Assembly (NCBI GenBank): GCA_900708905.1
Contig: CAADRB010000095.1
Location: 270,966-334,965 of the forward strand
Direction of reading: 5' to 3'
Source of the DNA: Hymenolepis diminuta
Lineage: Eukaryota > Platyhelminthes > Cestoda > Cyclophyllidea > Hymenolepididae
Length of the DNA: 64,000 nucleotides
Position 1 is the stretch's first letter. Each line of letters starts with the position of its first letter. Positions 13,308 through 27,300 of this stretch are shown here, piece after piece. The position numbers and the translations under genes were made by a program. The notes below the pieces were generated by a model, which was not told where the DNA came from, ran no database searches, and saw only the letters and a list, made by a program, of their open reading frames with translations.

Positions 13308-16300
13308 ATGAAGGAGATCTTTGTCATCAATCGAACTGATTTTGAATTACCGCGTTTCATCCCTGCTCCTCTAACAAGTGTACACGCTGGCATTTAGCAG
13401 CACTCACTCGCTTTCCACCGCTTTCTTATCGACTGCTTTTCTGTCCTATTTTGCCCTTTCTTCCCATCTTTTATCCTGAGGTAACTGCTTCCGATTTCAT
13501 CTGCCCATTTGAGATAAATAAATTCCTTTGCTTCGACTTTTTAAATTTATTTTGAGTAAAAATAGGTATCTGACACGTTTATTTAGAATTAGGTGGCTGA
13601 ATACAACAGGGATTAGTGACTTTTCTTGAAAAGTTTGGTTTTGCAGATTTCATCCAGTTAAAACACTTTCTGCACTTCAGATTGTATATCGTCTTTCATA
13701 TACTACTGGGCTAACACCAATTGAAGCGCAGATAGAAGTTGAAATTCATTAATTAATATCTATTTATTAAATTTGTATTTGTCCTGCTAGCTAGAGGAAG
13801 TCTATTGTTTGGAAATTAAGATGTTTATAACTTCTAAAAAATTACTGGAATTATAAACGCACTGTAAGATTATTTTGCTGAAATTCAACAAATTATCAGT
13901 TATTTACGGTAAAAGCGGAGGACTTAAACGTAAATAATATCTGAAGATTACATTCTTAGTGCAAAAACAACTGTTTTGAGAATTATAAAACCCAAGCAAG
14001 TTCATTAATTCTTCAAAAATTTCGAAGACATTCCCCTCCCCCTTCCCTGTAGGTTTCATTTGTTTTTATGTTTTACTCATCCTACCTGTGGTGGGACCTC
14101 AAATTGATACGACTTTCGTATAGTCTTACATTTAGAATACACCATGACCTAGAAACTCCCCCCTTGTTTAAGTCTTAAAACTATGTCAAACAGACCCCCA
14201 AAAAGCAGTCTTTTCTACCATAATTGAACAGACACATTCAGGCACTTTCCGGTTAACGGATGGGTGGCAGTTGGACTACCTCAAATTTCAAGGGTAGTAA
14301 TTTAATACTGAGTGATATCCCAGCTTTAATCATATCCCGCGATAAGAAGATGATTCTTGTCGTAATCTAATGACTTAATGATTTCAAATAAATATTTCCA
14401 AGCGACTGGTGGATAGACCACCGAATAACATAATTCTAGCCTTACTTTTATCACTACTCTGCAATATACCGTGTATAAAACGACAGATCAATAATATTTC
14501 CACGTTGAACACTACTTTGTTGTGGTCTCATCTTAAGACTCTCATATGGCCTCGGACACATCCTCCTATCCTCTTCGACGAAACATCTATCCTCTTAAGA
14601 ATGCTCTTTATGTTACCTTCCTAACAAATACAAAGTGAACGTGCATAAAATATAGCGGACGTTCTAAACATGTTGTATCTTTCTCTGGGTTCCGAGGCCA
14701 ATCTGAATAGAAATATATCTTAGTCAATAGCTTCTCGCCTATCTCGTGAAAGGTGGGCTAAAACGGTCATACCCTTAGTATTGAGCTGTATCGAATACTG
14801 TCAAACCCTTATAAGCAATATGAATAATCTATATGCAAATTAAAGGCTTTGAGCTTAAAGTAAGCTAAATGATTACTGAATGACGAAAATTTATCTGAAA
14901 TGATTAATGAAAAGGTTAGTAGTTTTCATTTTTCACTTACCATAGCCTTTGTTCTTTCCATTTTCTAATTTTAATTAGAATGTACATATCGTAAAGTCGA
15001 GGACGTTAAACCCTTCTTTAAGGCTGCCAACTACGAGTTCTAATGTGTCCAAATATGAAAGAGTCTCTATTTGATTGAAACAATAGTGACATTGTTTTAG
15101 GATAGGTTCTTTTATGTAGTTGTAATTGAAAGCAAATCATAACTATTTGAGCAGATAGCAATATCGTTTTAATTATGGTAGATCATTGGCATTTTAATTA
15201 TATTTTACTACCAGTTATTAGGTTCAAATTCAATGATGAATTATTTATAGCATGTTCAAGTATTTTTCCACATATTCTAAATTCAAATTTGCGCAGTAAA
15301 CTCAAAATATGTTTGTTTAAACTCCTAAGTTCGAGCCTTCTATAAATTTGATTTGTTCGGAAAAAGACCTTTTGCAATAACACTGAGGATCTAAGTAAAT
15401 TTTCGAAAGTCATAAGATTATATTTTTCAGTTAAATGTACTTTGATTCGACTGCAATGAGGTTCCTCTTTAGTAATCACGTTCAAAATAGTCAGAAGTTG
15501 GAGTGAAAGAAAATATCAAGTTCGTTTTTTGTTAATCACATTAAATTGCTATCATCAGAAATTCACGTGATTTTTTATATATATGATTTAACTCATAAAA
15601 CCATTGCAGAAATTGAAAGCTATTGATTGAGTATAATAGAAAACCAAGGGACGTTACAAGAATACTGACGATACATCTGTTTCAATAATGTATAGCCTCA
15701 TCGAAAATTAGCATGAGAGTAGATGATCTAATGATTCAGGAGATCAGATGATAAAGATTCTTCTAATTCCCTAGCCTTCAATCTCTCTGCTCCCACGCTC
15801 TTTAAAACGTTACTGTCTATCTTTTATTTATGTAAGCTATTTCCCACAATTGAAAACTCTCAATGTATTATCTTTTGTCATGAGTAATAAATGGACACTG
15901 CCCTGTTTGAGAAACAAGTCACAGTTGTTCGCCACAGAATAACTTTAATATTGCAAATTTTAACTTTGCTTACTGGCCATTTACAGAATATTATAAAGAT
16001 CAGTTTATTTACAGTGGAATATATTTAAGTGTTAATTCTAGAACTAGAAAACGGTTTAAATACCATCTAAACAAATAACTCCTTTTTCAACGGTCAGGAT
16101 GTTTTAGGATAGCAGTAATCAGCGAAATTTGGTTAAAATAACTTCTCGTACGATCATATCTTTGACTTCTTGTGAATGCTCTCAAATAAAGCAATTGGAA
16201 ATTATAAGTGAAAAAGTTATTATATTTTTATTGAAAGTGGGAATTGAGTCTCATATTGTTCATTAAATGGTACACACTTTAAACAAATTAATTCAAAAAA

Positions 16301-17142
16301 ATCATGCAGACATAATTCTGAACGAAGACTTTGACAACTTTATTCAAGAATTGATATTAATGATGCATAACTTTGCTTCAATTATTCAGAAAAAAATCTA
16401 ATCGTTTTAATTAAATGCATTTTATCATTCATTTTTACTTGAAATTTGAAACCGCTTCAAACTATCACCAACAATTTTTGAAATTACTAAGATTCCTTTA
16501 GAACAGTCAAAATTTTTATTAAACGAAAATGTGCTTACGAGTAGATTTAGGTATTAATGGTTTTGAAAATGATTTCGAATATTATGATGGCATAAAAGAA
16601 AGACATTTCCAAATGTAGGAGGAATTTCAACTATAATTATGGTCAAAAATAATTAATCCAATCTCTTTTTATTATGACGTAAGCGAAAAAATTACCCAGT
16701 GTATTATCAATTTTTGGTTTTCATTTAGAGTTAAGTTACCCAGCACGATCACTATATTATGAAATTGCCTTGATCAATTCTTTCTGATTGACAAAATATT
16801 AAGGGAGTTTTTGAAGATTGTCATTTTTAACCGACCCATTTATGATTAAATTAATCAATATTCGATTTTTTACATCAAAGTACGTTATGTACGGATATTT
16901 AACGTGAAAATATAAAACAACACCTACATCGACTACTTTTGAAGAATTTATTCACTTGCGGAGCGCATTGATTAGTCGGGAAAATTAGAGAAGGAATCAT
17001 AGTTCTCATTTTCACTGACAATTACCAGCTAAAGCTTAGTTGATTTAGTTGTTAACCTTTGTCTGTAAATGGAATCTTGTAGTGTTTTTTGCTGTTATGG
17101 CTTAGAAACATACAAGTAAGGTGAGGGTCATATGACAGGGCC
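13308..17142. other. Spacer between the two sHSP genes
   Basis: It begins with the 3' UTR and polyadenylation signal of the first gene. The rest is AT-rich non-coding sequence of about 3.6 kb. No frames here have splice sites or a recognisable product. One copy of a recurring 10-mer (GACCTTTTGC) is at 15366. Confidence 0.6.
13517..13522 (+). terminator. Polyadenylation signal of first sHSP gene
   Basis: The canonical AATAAA hexamer lies about 210 nt after the TAG stop codon at 13305-13307. A T-rich stretch follows within 30 nt, as expected downstream of a cleavage site. Confidence 0.6.
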
Positions 17143-17185
17143 TCTAGAAATTTCCTTCGTTACCATAGAGCGAAAGTGAACCAAT
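17143..17185 (+). promoter_or_regulatory. Heat-shock-like element and CCAAT box of second sHSP gene
   Basis: The core GAAatTTC at 17147-17154 is a perfect two-unit heat-shock element. Its outer units are imperfect (CTC before, TCG after). A CCAAT box sits at 17181-17185. The start codon is about 125 bp downstream of the element. No convincing TATA box was found. The weaker element suggests weaker or constitutive expression compared with the first gene; this is inference. Confidence 0.5.
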
Positions 17186-17281
17186 CAGTGGCGAGTCACA
17201 TTGGCAGGATTAGTTAATTCGCGTAGATAAGCCTATTGCTTCCTAGGCAACTTTGCAATTTTAAAAGAAGGGAATTTCTCG

Positions 17282-20200
17282 ATGGTAGATATACCGGTAA
17301 GCAGAAGAAGAGGTTACTCTGGAGATAAACAGTTGGCTGTACGAAATACAACTAGCCCAGCACGGAGGGACTATTCCAGAAGGGAGGATCGTAATGATTA
17401 TAACCAATTTGATGAATTCGATCGCTATTTTGATAACATGGCAAGACAGCTTACGACTTTTAAGGTAATTTAAATTCATTCGAATTTGTTAAGTGAATTT
17501 TATGCAAATCCAACAAGGGAAAATTATTGCATCATTAAAGAAATTCGTGTTCGTTACTTATATTAATCTTATTTTTGTTGCATTTCAATTAACATATTCA
17601 CGAATTTTTTGAACGCTCCCTTTACAATTGTTGTTATTCTTCTGTTTATTATCAAATCAAAAGATTTATTAATAAATTGTTATTTTAATGAACATTCACT
17701 ATTCTTAAAACACATTATGAATCACATAAATTTGCATATATTTTTTTAAGATGAGAATGCCGATATCCACAAATAATATAACCAATAATATGTGATAAAA
17801 TTCTCAAAACTTTGCTAATTTTTTTCTATTTAATACTTTCTACTGTTAGGAATATATATTTAGATACTGGGTCATTTGTCGTCCTAATATATTTTCGGAA
17901 TATGCTAATCATTGATTGAGGGAAAATCTCTCTCGAAACTGCGGAGATAATACATTTTACCATTATGACACCTTACCCTCGTTCTTAACAGAATTATTTA
18001 TTTGCATAAAAAGACCTTTTGCATCTATAATTTTATTAATAATTTCTATAATTATTTAAATGTGTAAGACTGCTCTCCCTCCTCTCTTAATAAATATGTG
18101 AGTAGTATCACAATACGTGTGTTATGTGTAATAGCATTATTTTAAACCTTACTGTCATCATAGTTATATTCATAATCTAACTGTTGCTTTTGTCGTGAGA
18201 TCTACATACTTAATCCTAGCGAAATCCCATAATCAAACTTCTTGTTTGCATTTCTCCCATTAAAACGTAGATAAAAGATCATATTATGAACCTATGAGCA
18301 GCGAAAAGGCAGGCTAGAATTTGACCGTCTTTTTGCCTTATTTTAGCCATTTGATATGTTTCCATTCTCCGATTGGGGACCAGGGAGTTTGTTCAGACAA
18401 ATGAGTGAAGAAATGCGAAGAGCTCACAATGAGATGATGGAATTTATGCGAAACACGGGAATGAAAAGTAGTTTTGACGATTTCTGGCATTTCCCAAGCA
18501 TGGCAGATTGCTTTATCAAGGACGATAATGGCCAGGTAAGGCATTTGACTTAAGCTACACAATTTCTTACCACCTTTTTTCTCCTATTTAATATATTTTT
18601 GGTGTTTAGACCATCTTTCGAACTAAGTTTAATCTCCAGGCGTTTGATCCGGAAGATATAGAGGTCAGAGTTGACAATCAGACACTTTCTGTCCACGCCA
18701 GACATACTAGACGAACTTCAAATTCGTCCAGTGGGCAGTACTTCTGTAAAGCAATGCTTCTGCCAGATGGGGTTCGTACGGAAGAGTTGAAATCAAGACT
18801 GGACAAGGTACGTATACACATACCAAATTTAATAAATAAGAATATATAAGAGCAACTGAAAGTATAGCACATAAGTATCATGCAAAAATATGGGATTTCG
18901 TACAGCGTAAGCCGAAGTCAATTGGTCTCAAGTCCCTTGAATGGAGGAATTTTTCAACATTCTTCTTGGATAGACAAGTAGCATTTTTTTGAAATAAGAC
19001 TCAAAGCCGAGAATTCTCACCTGATCTAATACTGTTGATGATACCGTCTTGTTAAAATGTTAAATATCGAACCTGTGTCCTTTGTGAGTTTTTAGGCGTG
19101 CATATTGACTGCTACGCCACCGACACACAAATAGAAGACAAGTGAAAGTCAATGGCATAATAGTCAATGTTATTAAATGCTGTTATATGTAATTACAACA
19201 ATCTTCTTTAGATCGTTGCGGGATTAAGTATTGTTATAGTATAACAAGGTGAATTACATTTGAGATGTTTTTTTAATGGTGACACATAGACACACCAGGT
19301 AATGGGTTCATCACATTATAGAATTCATCCAGAGAATACTTTCGCAAAAAGTTCCGTACCACTTTACCACTTCATAAATGGTGTTTAAAGGCTAAAGTTA
19401 TTTAAACTACGTACTAAACCGTTAACAAAACTTTTCATAGGTCTTGAAATAGTAAACATTCGCAGACATGATAGTTTATTTAAAAATTGTAAGATTAATG
19501 AAAAAGGTAATAATAAAAGGCTTTTATTTTATTGAAATTGAGTTTATGATTGGCGTTAAAGAATTTCATTTTACTTTGGCTTATTCAACTTAAAAAATTA
19601 ATCGTGATTAATAAATCGAATAAAAATAAAGTTGTACGTCATATTTTGCTATTGCACTTAAAGCACTGATTTGAGATGTGTTTTATTTAATCGGATCCGC
19701 AACTTCCTTTATTTCAACGTTTTGTTTTAATTTGAAAATCCAAGATTTGATTTGCGATCTCTTTTGTAAATTTCAATTTTCCGCACTATTCCTCCCTAAA
19801 GTACTTTAGAATTATGCTACCTTCGTTTCCCCGCTTTCAATAATGCTTATTATTCGCTTTAATTAATCGATATTGATACTTAGAATGGATTCTTTGCTGT
19901 CCAAGCTCCTGCTATAAAAGAAAACAAACCGACGAAAGTAGTTAAAACGCATTTTCCCATATTTCTATCGATCATTTTGCCCCTCAACCTCAATTAACAA
20001 CCGAAATTTCACTTCATATTTAGATTTCATTAAAACCATCGATGATAAAATCGGTCAAAGTTATCAAAGATGAAATACAAGCAATTCAATCATCTCCTGC
20101 TGTTGCCCATTAAGCGATAAACTGTTCATAAATAAATAGGTAACAGCATACATATTTGACTTTGATATTTAGAGAAAGGTAAAATTCGTTGATGATACTA

Positions 20201-23200
20201 ACTCAGAATCAGGTTCTGCATCTAATGTGAGTTCTTGTGTTAAAATAATAACAAGGAATAAGAAACTTTAATAAAACAGAATTTTCAAACATACTTAATT
20301 CAGTCTTTCGATATTTGGAATATTACCACTCACCCAAATTCCAAATCTGAGTCGGGTGGCTCGACATCCAGTGGCATTGAAGAGGTCCTTTTTGCTCACG
20401 AGTATTGTATGAAATCCCTCCATGATTTTTTTGTTTATGGAATTGCAGATTTTGATATATTCGGGTCAATCCATTATGGGCGGATTTTACCACACCGTCA
20501 ATTTTAATTAGCTCATCTTAGACGGACCGATTAAATGGGATTAGTGGTTTTTTTATCGTTGACTGGACGTTTCAGTGCGTGGGAAAATTGACTAAAAGTG
20601 TTTTGTGTTTTTCCTGATTAGAATGGAATTTTAACGGTTGAAGCCCCAGCACCAGGAGTAAATCTTGAACAAATTGGCCCAAGTCGTTTACAACGTATCC
20701 CAATCGAAGATAGTGGACGTAGACGTCGAATTGGTATGTACGACTAATCGTCGGGTTCCAGCACAAACACTGCGCACTTCGATTCAAACCAACTTCTCTA
20801 ACGCCGTTATTACTTCTAAACAACAACCTATCTCACATCTTGCTGCAAAGAGCATTCCATCAATACAACGGAAGCCATTTCCCTTTTCTTGATTAAGCAG
20901 ATTGATTTTATTGCACCTCATCTAAAGCTTATGGTTTACATAATTTCTTACGGTCTAGTTTCTTCCCCTCATTTTGATACTCTCACGTCTCATTTATGTT
21001 TAATTTACTTAAAGAAAATCAGATTTAATAATACTTGATAAATAATTACGTTTGGATTTATCTTAACGCTTCCAAAGAAGCTACTGCCAAGTCAAGCATT
21101 AACAACTTATTGCTTGAGCTTTGTTTCTAACTTACGCTAACGCTGTTCGTTTCCAGTTATTAATTTCACGGGAATTTTATACTTGGAGTAATCAAATATT
21201 GAATTATTTTGTAGGTAAATTAAAGTCTAAATCACATAAAGGTAAGCATTCTACTCTTTTGGGGAATAATAGTAAATTAGATTAAGACACGCAGTACTGT
21301 AGAACTATCCTGCTAAATGGAAACCGAAATCCCACTATAATGTGGGCGAATTGGTAAAATACACCAGGAAAATAAGCAGGTGTTTTTAAATCACCAATAG
21401 TGAAAACTCGATTTCGATAACTATTTCAAAATTTACATGACGTTAAGCAAAGAGAATTACGTGACAAAATTGGCAAATCTGGATTATTTATGATGGCTCA
21501 GTTGAATTTCATAAGGCTACACACTACTCAGATCCCAAGAAAATAAATTTACTTATATAGGATTGGATACCCTATTAGAAAAAAAGTGCAATGATGGGCT
21601 CTTCACAGTTGGTCTTACATATCCAGATGTGAGCTTGATGATCCAATAATTGATAATCGTGTGCAAGAGATTTGAAGCTTGTGGGTTTTTTTCGAGTGAT
21701 AAGGTTTCCTAACAAAATACTACTAACAATTGAAGGTAACCAAAATGTGCAGGTGACGCAGGTAATTAACGTGCACGTCTTTCAAATCATAGATCACGTG
21801 GTAATTGCTTACCGGTCTCATCTAATGATGTGGATTGCCTACCGCACTGGTTAAGTTTAGTCAACAAAGTGGTGATAGAATGTTAACACCTCAGTATAGC
21901 AACCTAGTAAACCTCCTCTGGTCAAGTGTTGCTAATACTTCCCTCACTGAATCCAGAAATGTAAAAGTTAACTTGCTTTAAGTTTTTTTTTTCCGTGGTC
22001 GATATATGGTTGACGCCTTTTGCTCAAGATAATCTTGAGATATTTGAGGACAGTTTAGTCGGGTGATGCTTATCTTTGAAGGCACAAGTGCACTTTATAA
22101 GCAAGTATTCACATCCATTTGCACTCACGTGATCATCAGTTCCACAAATTCCTTGAAGGGTAAATATTCCTGGAAAGGCACAAAATGGGAGGACTGAGTG
22201 TAGTATCCGATTGCATATACCGGTAGCTAGTAAAAACATAGACTTGCGGTTTCAGGACTGAAATTGTCAAATTTCACTCTTCCTTTCTTATATATCAACT
22301 TTAACAGACACAGTTTGATTAAAAGCACTATGCAAATTGAACCTTGTTGAATATATCGGATAAGCTAAAGTTAACATAAAATAAATTTTTCCAAAAATAA
22401 CTAGAAATCACATAATATAACCCATCCATTTCTCGAGGAACAGCATGTATAATTAATCAGACTCTTCTATATAAGCATTTCAGCTAAGATAATGCGAAAT
22501 CATTTTAGTTTCACAATAAACTGAAACCATATTATTAAAATGTATATACCTAGTAAGAATGTTTACTTGAGAACGGTTGAGATGACATGGCAAATTTCAA
22601 TTGTCAAAGAAGCAAACCTTAATCAAATGATCAATAATTATGATGGGATGTGGGATGGAAGTAGACACCCGATCTTACAGATCCAGAAGTATGTCTTCTT
22701 CAGCTATCTTACGAAGTAGAACTCATTTGTCAAAATATTCACATAAGAAAATACACACGAAAGTGACATTACTATTTCATGATTTTCAAAGTTAGAACCC
22801 ACCCATACGAAATATCAATATCTCGGTGTAAGAGAGGAAGGACACTAATTAGTACCCGAGTTCAATAAAAACTCAGTTTCTATGACCAAATTCTTCAAAT
22901 TTCACTCTTCTCTCCCTTCATACGCCCTCAAGTTCAATTTGTATACTTGTTGCTAATTCTACCGGTTCTTTTTGGTAAATGAGCTTTATTATGCGAGAAA
23001 TCTTAATAATAATATGCTTTGAACATATATTGTTTGATGGATAAATGACATATGCGGACAGCATACTCATATAGAATGAATGCATAGGTAGCTGTGGAGA
23101 TAAGCCTAGCATATTGTCAACGGTAGCTGGCATACGTGAATGCCAGAAACAGTGAGACATGGGTCCTGTGGTATTCGGACATGATAAACGCCCCTTGGGA

Positions 23201-24208
23201 CACAGCGACTTGAGTATGATTGACCTCCCCTTGCTCTCAAATGTGTTTAGTTCGTCTAATCTAAATAATGTAAAACTAGGTGAACTATACCAAATATGTA
23301 CGTCGTTCCCAAAAAGTTAGAGGTTAGATGCTTATCAAGAATTCAGTGAACTACAGTTCTTATTGAAACAGGTAAATAGAGATATGACAGAATATCAATT
23401 TCTCTTTAGGAGCACAAAAATGTCAAACCTTTGAAGATGACTGTTTGAGTCTTCTTTAAACGGATTTGAGAACTAGTGCAAACGGGAATTACCAGAAATA
23501 TGAGGGCAAACACAACCTTGAAACGATACGACGTTGACCTCATTAATGGGGAAAATTTGAATTCCGAATAAATTCCATCAGTGGTCAATTAATTAAACCG
23601 AAACATAAAATTAATGTGGGAAAATGGAACAATTAAGTCACACCGCCATTTTCAGTTTTTTTTTCTATTGCGTCATCCAAATCAATGCCTTCGTTCGAGA
23701 ACAATAGCTAATTTTAGCAAGAGTCGACACAATGATATTCGTTCAGTCATTCCTTTGCATTATACCCACAAACAGATTACATGAACTAAGGTTAGAGTCC
23801 ATAGATATCTTCTACCATAAATTTCAAAGACTAGTTCTAATTCGTTTGATAATCATTTGGGTAGTTATTCGTTCCAGCTGTATAGATTACCTTAAGATAC
23901 AGTTTTCATCTCACATATACATCTGAATGATAGCACTTTCCAACGCTTCTATTTCAGATGCAATCCAAGAAAATGTTCGAGAAAAAAGAGACGGCAAGCG
24001 TGAGCTTAACATTTCCCTACCAGTTGAAGAGATCTACGATCAAAAGGACATCAACATTCGTTGTGGTGGTGGAAAACTCTATGTAGAAGGCGACAACGGA
24101 GAAAACAAATTCACCCGTACCTTCTACATCCCTGAAGACGTCGACGCTGACAAAATCAACGCCAAACTAAACAATGGAGTGCTTACCATAACTGGACCTA
24201 TTCTATGA
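17282..24208 (+). CDS. Small heat-shock protein with two alpha-crystallin domains (second paralogue)
   Basis: A small heat-shock chaperone of the flatworm p36/p40 type. Five exons join at 17282-17464, 18347-18535, 18610-18807, 20622-20733 and 23958-24208 (phases 0,0,0,1), giving 310 aa, close to the usual 310-360 aa of this family. The N-terminus is Arg-rich (VSRRRGYSGDK) with an acidic/aromatic stretch (DEFDRYFDNMARQL), then an amphipathic segment around residues 62-110 (LFRQMSEEMRRAHNEMMEFM). Domain 1 is about residues 125-205 and ends LDKNGILTVEAPAP. Domain 2 is about 235-310 and ends LNNGVLTITGPIL at the stop. Exon 3 is 198 nt, exactly as in the upstream gene, and all intron phases match, so the two arose by tandem duplication. 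Sequence has diverged strongly outside the domain cores. Unlike the first gene, intron 4 is 3.2 kb. It converges with the MED15 gene. Confidence 0.9.
17465..23957 (+). other. Introns of second sHSP gene
   Basis: The introns are 17465-18346, 18536-18609 (74 bp), 18808-20621 and 20734-23957. Donors are gtaatt, gtaagg, gtacgt and gtatgt; all end in AG. The long third and fourth introns are AT-rich. No further gene was recognised inside them. The third shows no exon-like frames. The fourth has scattered open frames without splice support. Confidence 0.75.
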
Positions 24209-24386
24209 GTTGTTTCCCACCTCTCTTCCCTCCACATATGACTTGCGTTTTCTTTTCTGATAAAAAAAAGATTGATCAACGATATAATGACCATTTTTAG
24301 AGGTACTAGAGTAGAAATAATACAAAATAACGTAGCATACAAGAGAGAGGGGAGGGGGGTTGAGGGAAGAATATAAGTGAAGTTAA
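24209..24386. other. Convergent 3' spacer between second sHSP gene and MED15
   Basis: Only 178 bp separate the two stop codons, on opposite strands. The first AATAAA on the plus strand after the sHSP stop is at 24450-24455, beyond the last MED15 exon. If it is used, the two mRNAs overlap at their 3' ends as antisense. No clear minus-strand AATAAA for MED15 was seen in the spacer. Confidence 0.6.
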
Positions 24387-27300
24387 TTAAGCAGGAAATT
24401 CTCTGAACGTTAAAATCGACTTCAAGACGCATTCGACCTTAAAAGAGATAATAAAAAGTTCAATTATGGATGGTAATAGGGAGCAGAGACTCAAGAACGG
24501 CACACACGCAAACACTTACCCAAATTTCAGACAAATTGTATAGCGAAATAGGCTCCCTGGCTTTGCGTCGTAGTATGCGGTAGGTACCGAGAAATTGTCG
24601 AATTAGGGTGAATGAGGACCTTCGGAAACAGGCGATTTCGCGTTCACTATAGATTGAATCACTTAGGAGTTGCGGTGCGTCAAAATCAGACGGGCGGTAC
24701 ATCCAGACGACATTTTTGGTGATTAGATAGGCCGGTGGAATAGAAACGTATAATGGAGGAACCCCGCATGGTAAATTCTGTTAAAGATTTATCAAATGAA
24801 TAATAGATCGTATGCTCAATAGATATTTAAGCTAGTATCAACTGATCGCATCTGATGATATAATGTATAAAAGCACCGGAAAACGCCCTTATTTTTACGA
24901 TCTGCACACCGATATTCCAGCCCAGGCGGAGCAGCACAAGTTCATGTTGTTACGGCGAAAACCTATCACAGTTCAATTCGAACTATGTGCAGTATATCAT
25001 AATTCATTTCAGTTCATATAAACAACTTAAGGAACAAGTGTTATTTTCAATAATAATGGGAAGAAAATATAAGATATTAATTTCATCAAGGGAAAGTCTT
25101 TAATAGTTTATCACAATTATATTTTTACCCAGTCACTTATATAAGGCTGAGATTTCAGACTCGTTGCGCACAAATTTATTAACTGAACAAAACGCTAAAA
25201 CTCAAAACACGAAATTCAAAGAAAAGACTAAGGCGTTAACCAGTGTACGGCGTTCAGTCCCAAAAGTAGAATTGGGTTAAAGTAGCTATATCACCAGCCA
25301 GTATCGAAGTACATACAAGTATAGACGTACAGTGAACTAATGAATAGCTAGACTCTGCAATATATTCAACCACAATCCCAACTACGTCAGATGGCTGCCT
25401 GCGCTCACCCATGTGCGCTTTAATATTTCTTGGTTAATCATTCTATCACTCTTACTCTCATAGATTCTTATGCCCTTTAATTACAACAATGATTATGAGA
25501 AAAAATTATATTCACACCAATAATGTGAAGAATACTATTAACATTCCAAATTAGCATGCAGAGACAACTTACCTTACTGGAGAAATTTAAGAGTAAATGT
25601 AAACTATTATTCCATTCAGTAGCATCATGAACCTTGTCATGCTTATTCATTTCCTCCATATCTGGATACTCCCCAAGTTCGCGTTGATGCTTGAGTTCCT
25701 CTTTGGCTTCAGGATGAACAATAGTGATTTCAACTTCTTCAATATTTTTTCTCATTTCCTCCAATTCGGCGTTTAATCGAGGATTCAAATCGTCAATGGT
25801 GAGGTCAATATCTGATACCCGCTTTCCATTGCAGACCAACTGGTCCTCCTCACTGGTAAGAATCTACGGGAAAACACAAATGAACTAACATTTGACAAAC
25901 TACTTATAAGCGATTAAGTAGATATTGACTCTCACGGGCCACTCCTCGTATTTTGGTTTCTTTGCTGCCCTGATCTCTTTTAATTCAGCTAATCGTTCGG
26001 CTCCACCAATTACCATATTACCAGTGTTGAAATATGGACCTCTGTCCGATTTGGGCACAGGGAGCACATCTCTGGATAGTAGGTGACCAGATTTCTCCAG
26101 TGTTTTTCTGGCCATCTCACAAACCTAAAAGAAATATGATCATATGATATATGTATGAATCGCCGATCAGACCAACTGCTATTTTTCACAAATTTTACTA
26201 AAAAATCATTAGTAATAATATTTCTGCTAATAACCACACCCGAAGCAATATAGAGTTGTCCTAATTTCTCAATCATTTCTCCTCGAAAGCAACAAAAACT
26301 CGTTAATTTATACAAGATTAGATAGACTACTACGTCACGCATATTTCATGCTAAAAAGTACAATTATTGAATAATCCAAAGACAAATTTACTTCATTATC
26401 AATTTGAGCAGCTCTGACTGGACCCATCTTTCGTTTCAAGATAATTATATCCTCCACAATCTTATCCATAGCACCATTAAAATCATCCACGGGATTTTCG
26501 TTCAACAACTCCGCTGTAGCAAGGGTTATCTGCTGCGGTTGCCTAGCAGCAATGTTGGGGGCATTATATTGGGCACCAACTGGTGCCCCTGGGTGGTCCA
26601 CAGGCTGTGAGAGGAGGGTATTCAAACTAGACGAACTCGTAGGTCGAGTGCCCTGCATGCTGCGTTTTTGTGCCAACAACTTTTGCCGCATCTCCTCGGA
26701 GACTATTTCACCACTTCCTCCTTGATTCTGCTTCTTCAGTAAATATGAAGGGTCAGACTTCAACTGGTGTATCACCTTCTCTACAGTCGACAGATTCTTT
26801 TGATGGATTTGACCCTATAATAGATGGAAAATGAAGTCCTGTTAAAACATTACCAACTAGTTATCATTAGAAAAATAACTTTGCACATACCGTCATAATT
26901 GCATTCCTGAGCGTGGTGTATTTCTTCAAATCCGTCTCAGGATGTTTTTGACTCAGTTGTTTCATAGCATTGTCCAGGATTTGCAGAAAATTTTGTTGCT
27001 GCTCAGGCTTTATCATTTGCGGTGGGTTTTGCATTTGAGCAACGTTGAGAGCTAAAAAATAAATAACGAAAACAGAACTAGTAGCGAAATAGTGATTGCG
27101 AAAAATGACAAGAGGAGGTATGTGATACACTGGCCCCAAAGTGAACTTAATCAAATTATAGCCCGAAGAGTTCGTGAACTATGAAAACAGAGACCAAGAA
27201 TGGAGTCTCCATGGCAAGAAACTTCAATTTTGTAACCGTTTTAGCTGGTCTGATTTAATCAGTACCGTTGGCCATTCCGCTCACTGGCCTCCTTTTTTAC

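Noticed and set aside
17259..17266. TTTTAAAA as TATA box of the second sHSP gene
   Set aside because: It lies only about 16 nt before the start codon, too close to place a transcription start between them.
26235..26300. Frame with EMIEKLGQLYIASGVV on the minus strand inside MED15
   Set aside because: It looks exon-like, but its acceptor needs a phase-1 partner, while the flanking exons (26392-26814 and 25936-26124) join cleanly in phase 0. It also has no good donor.
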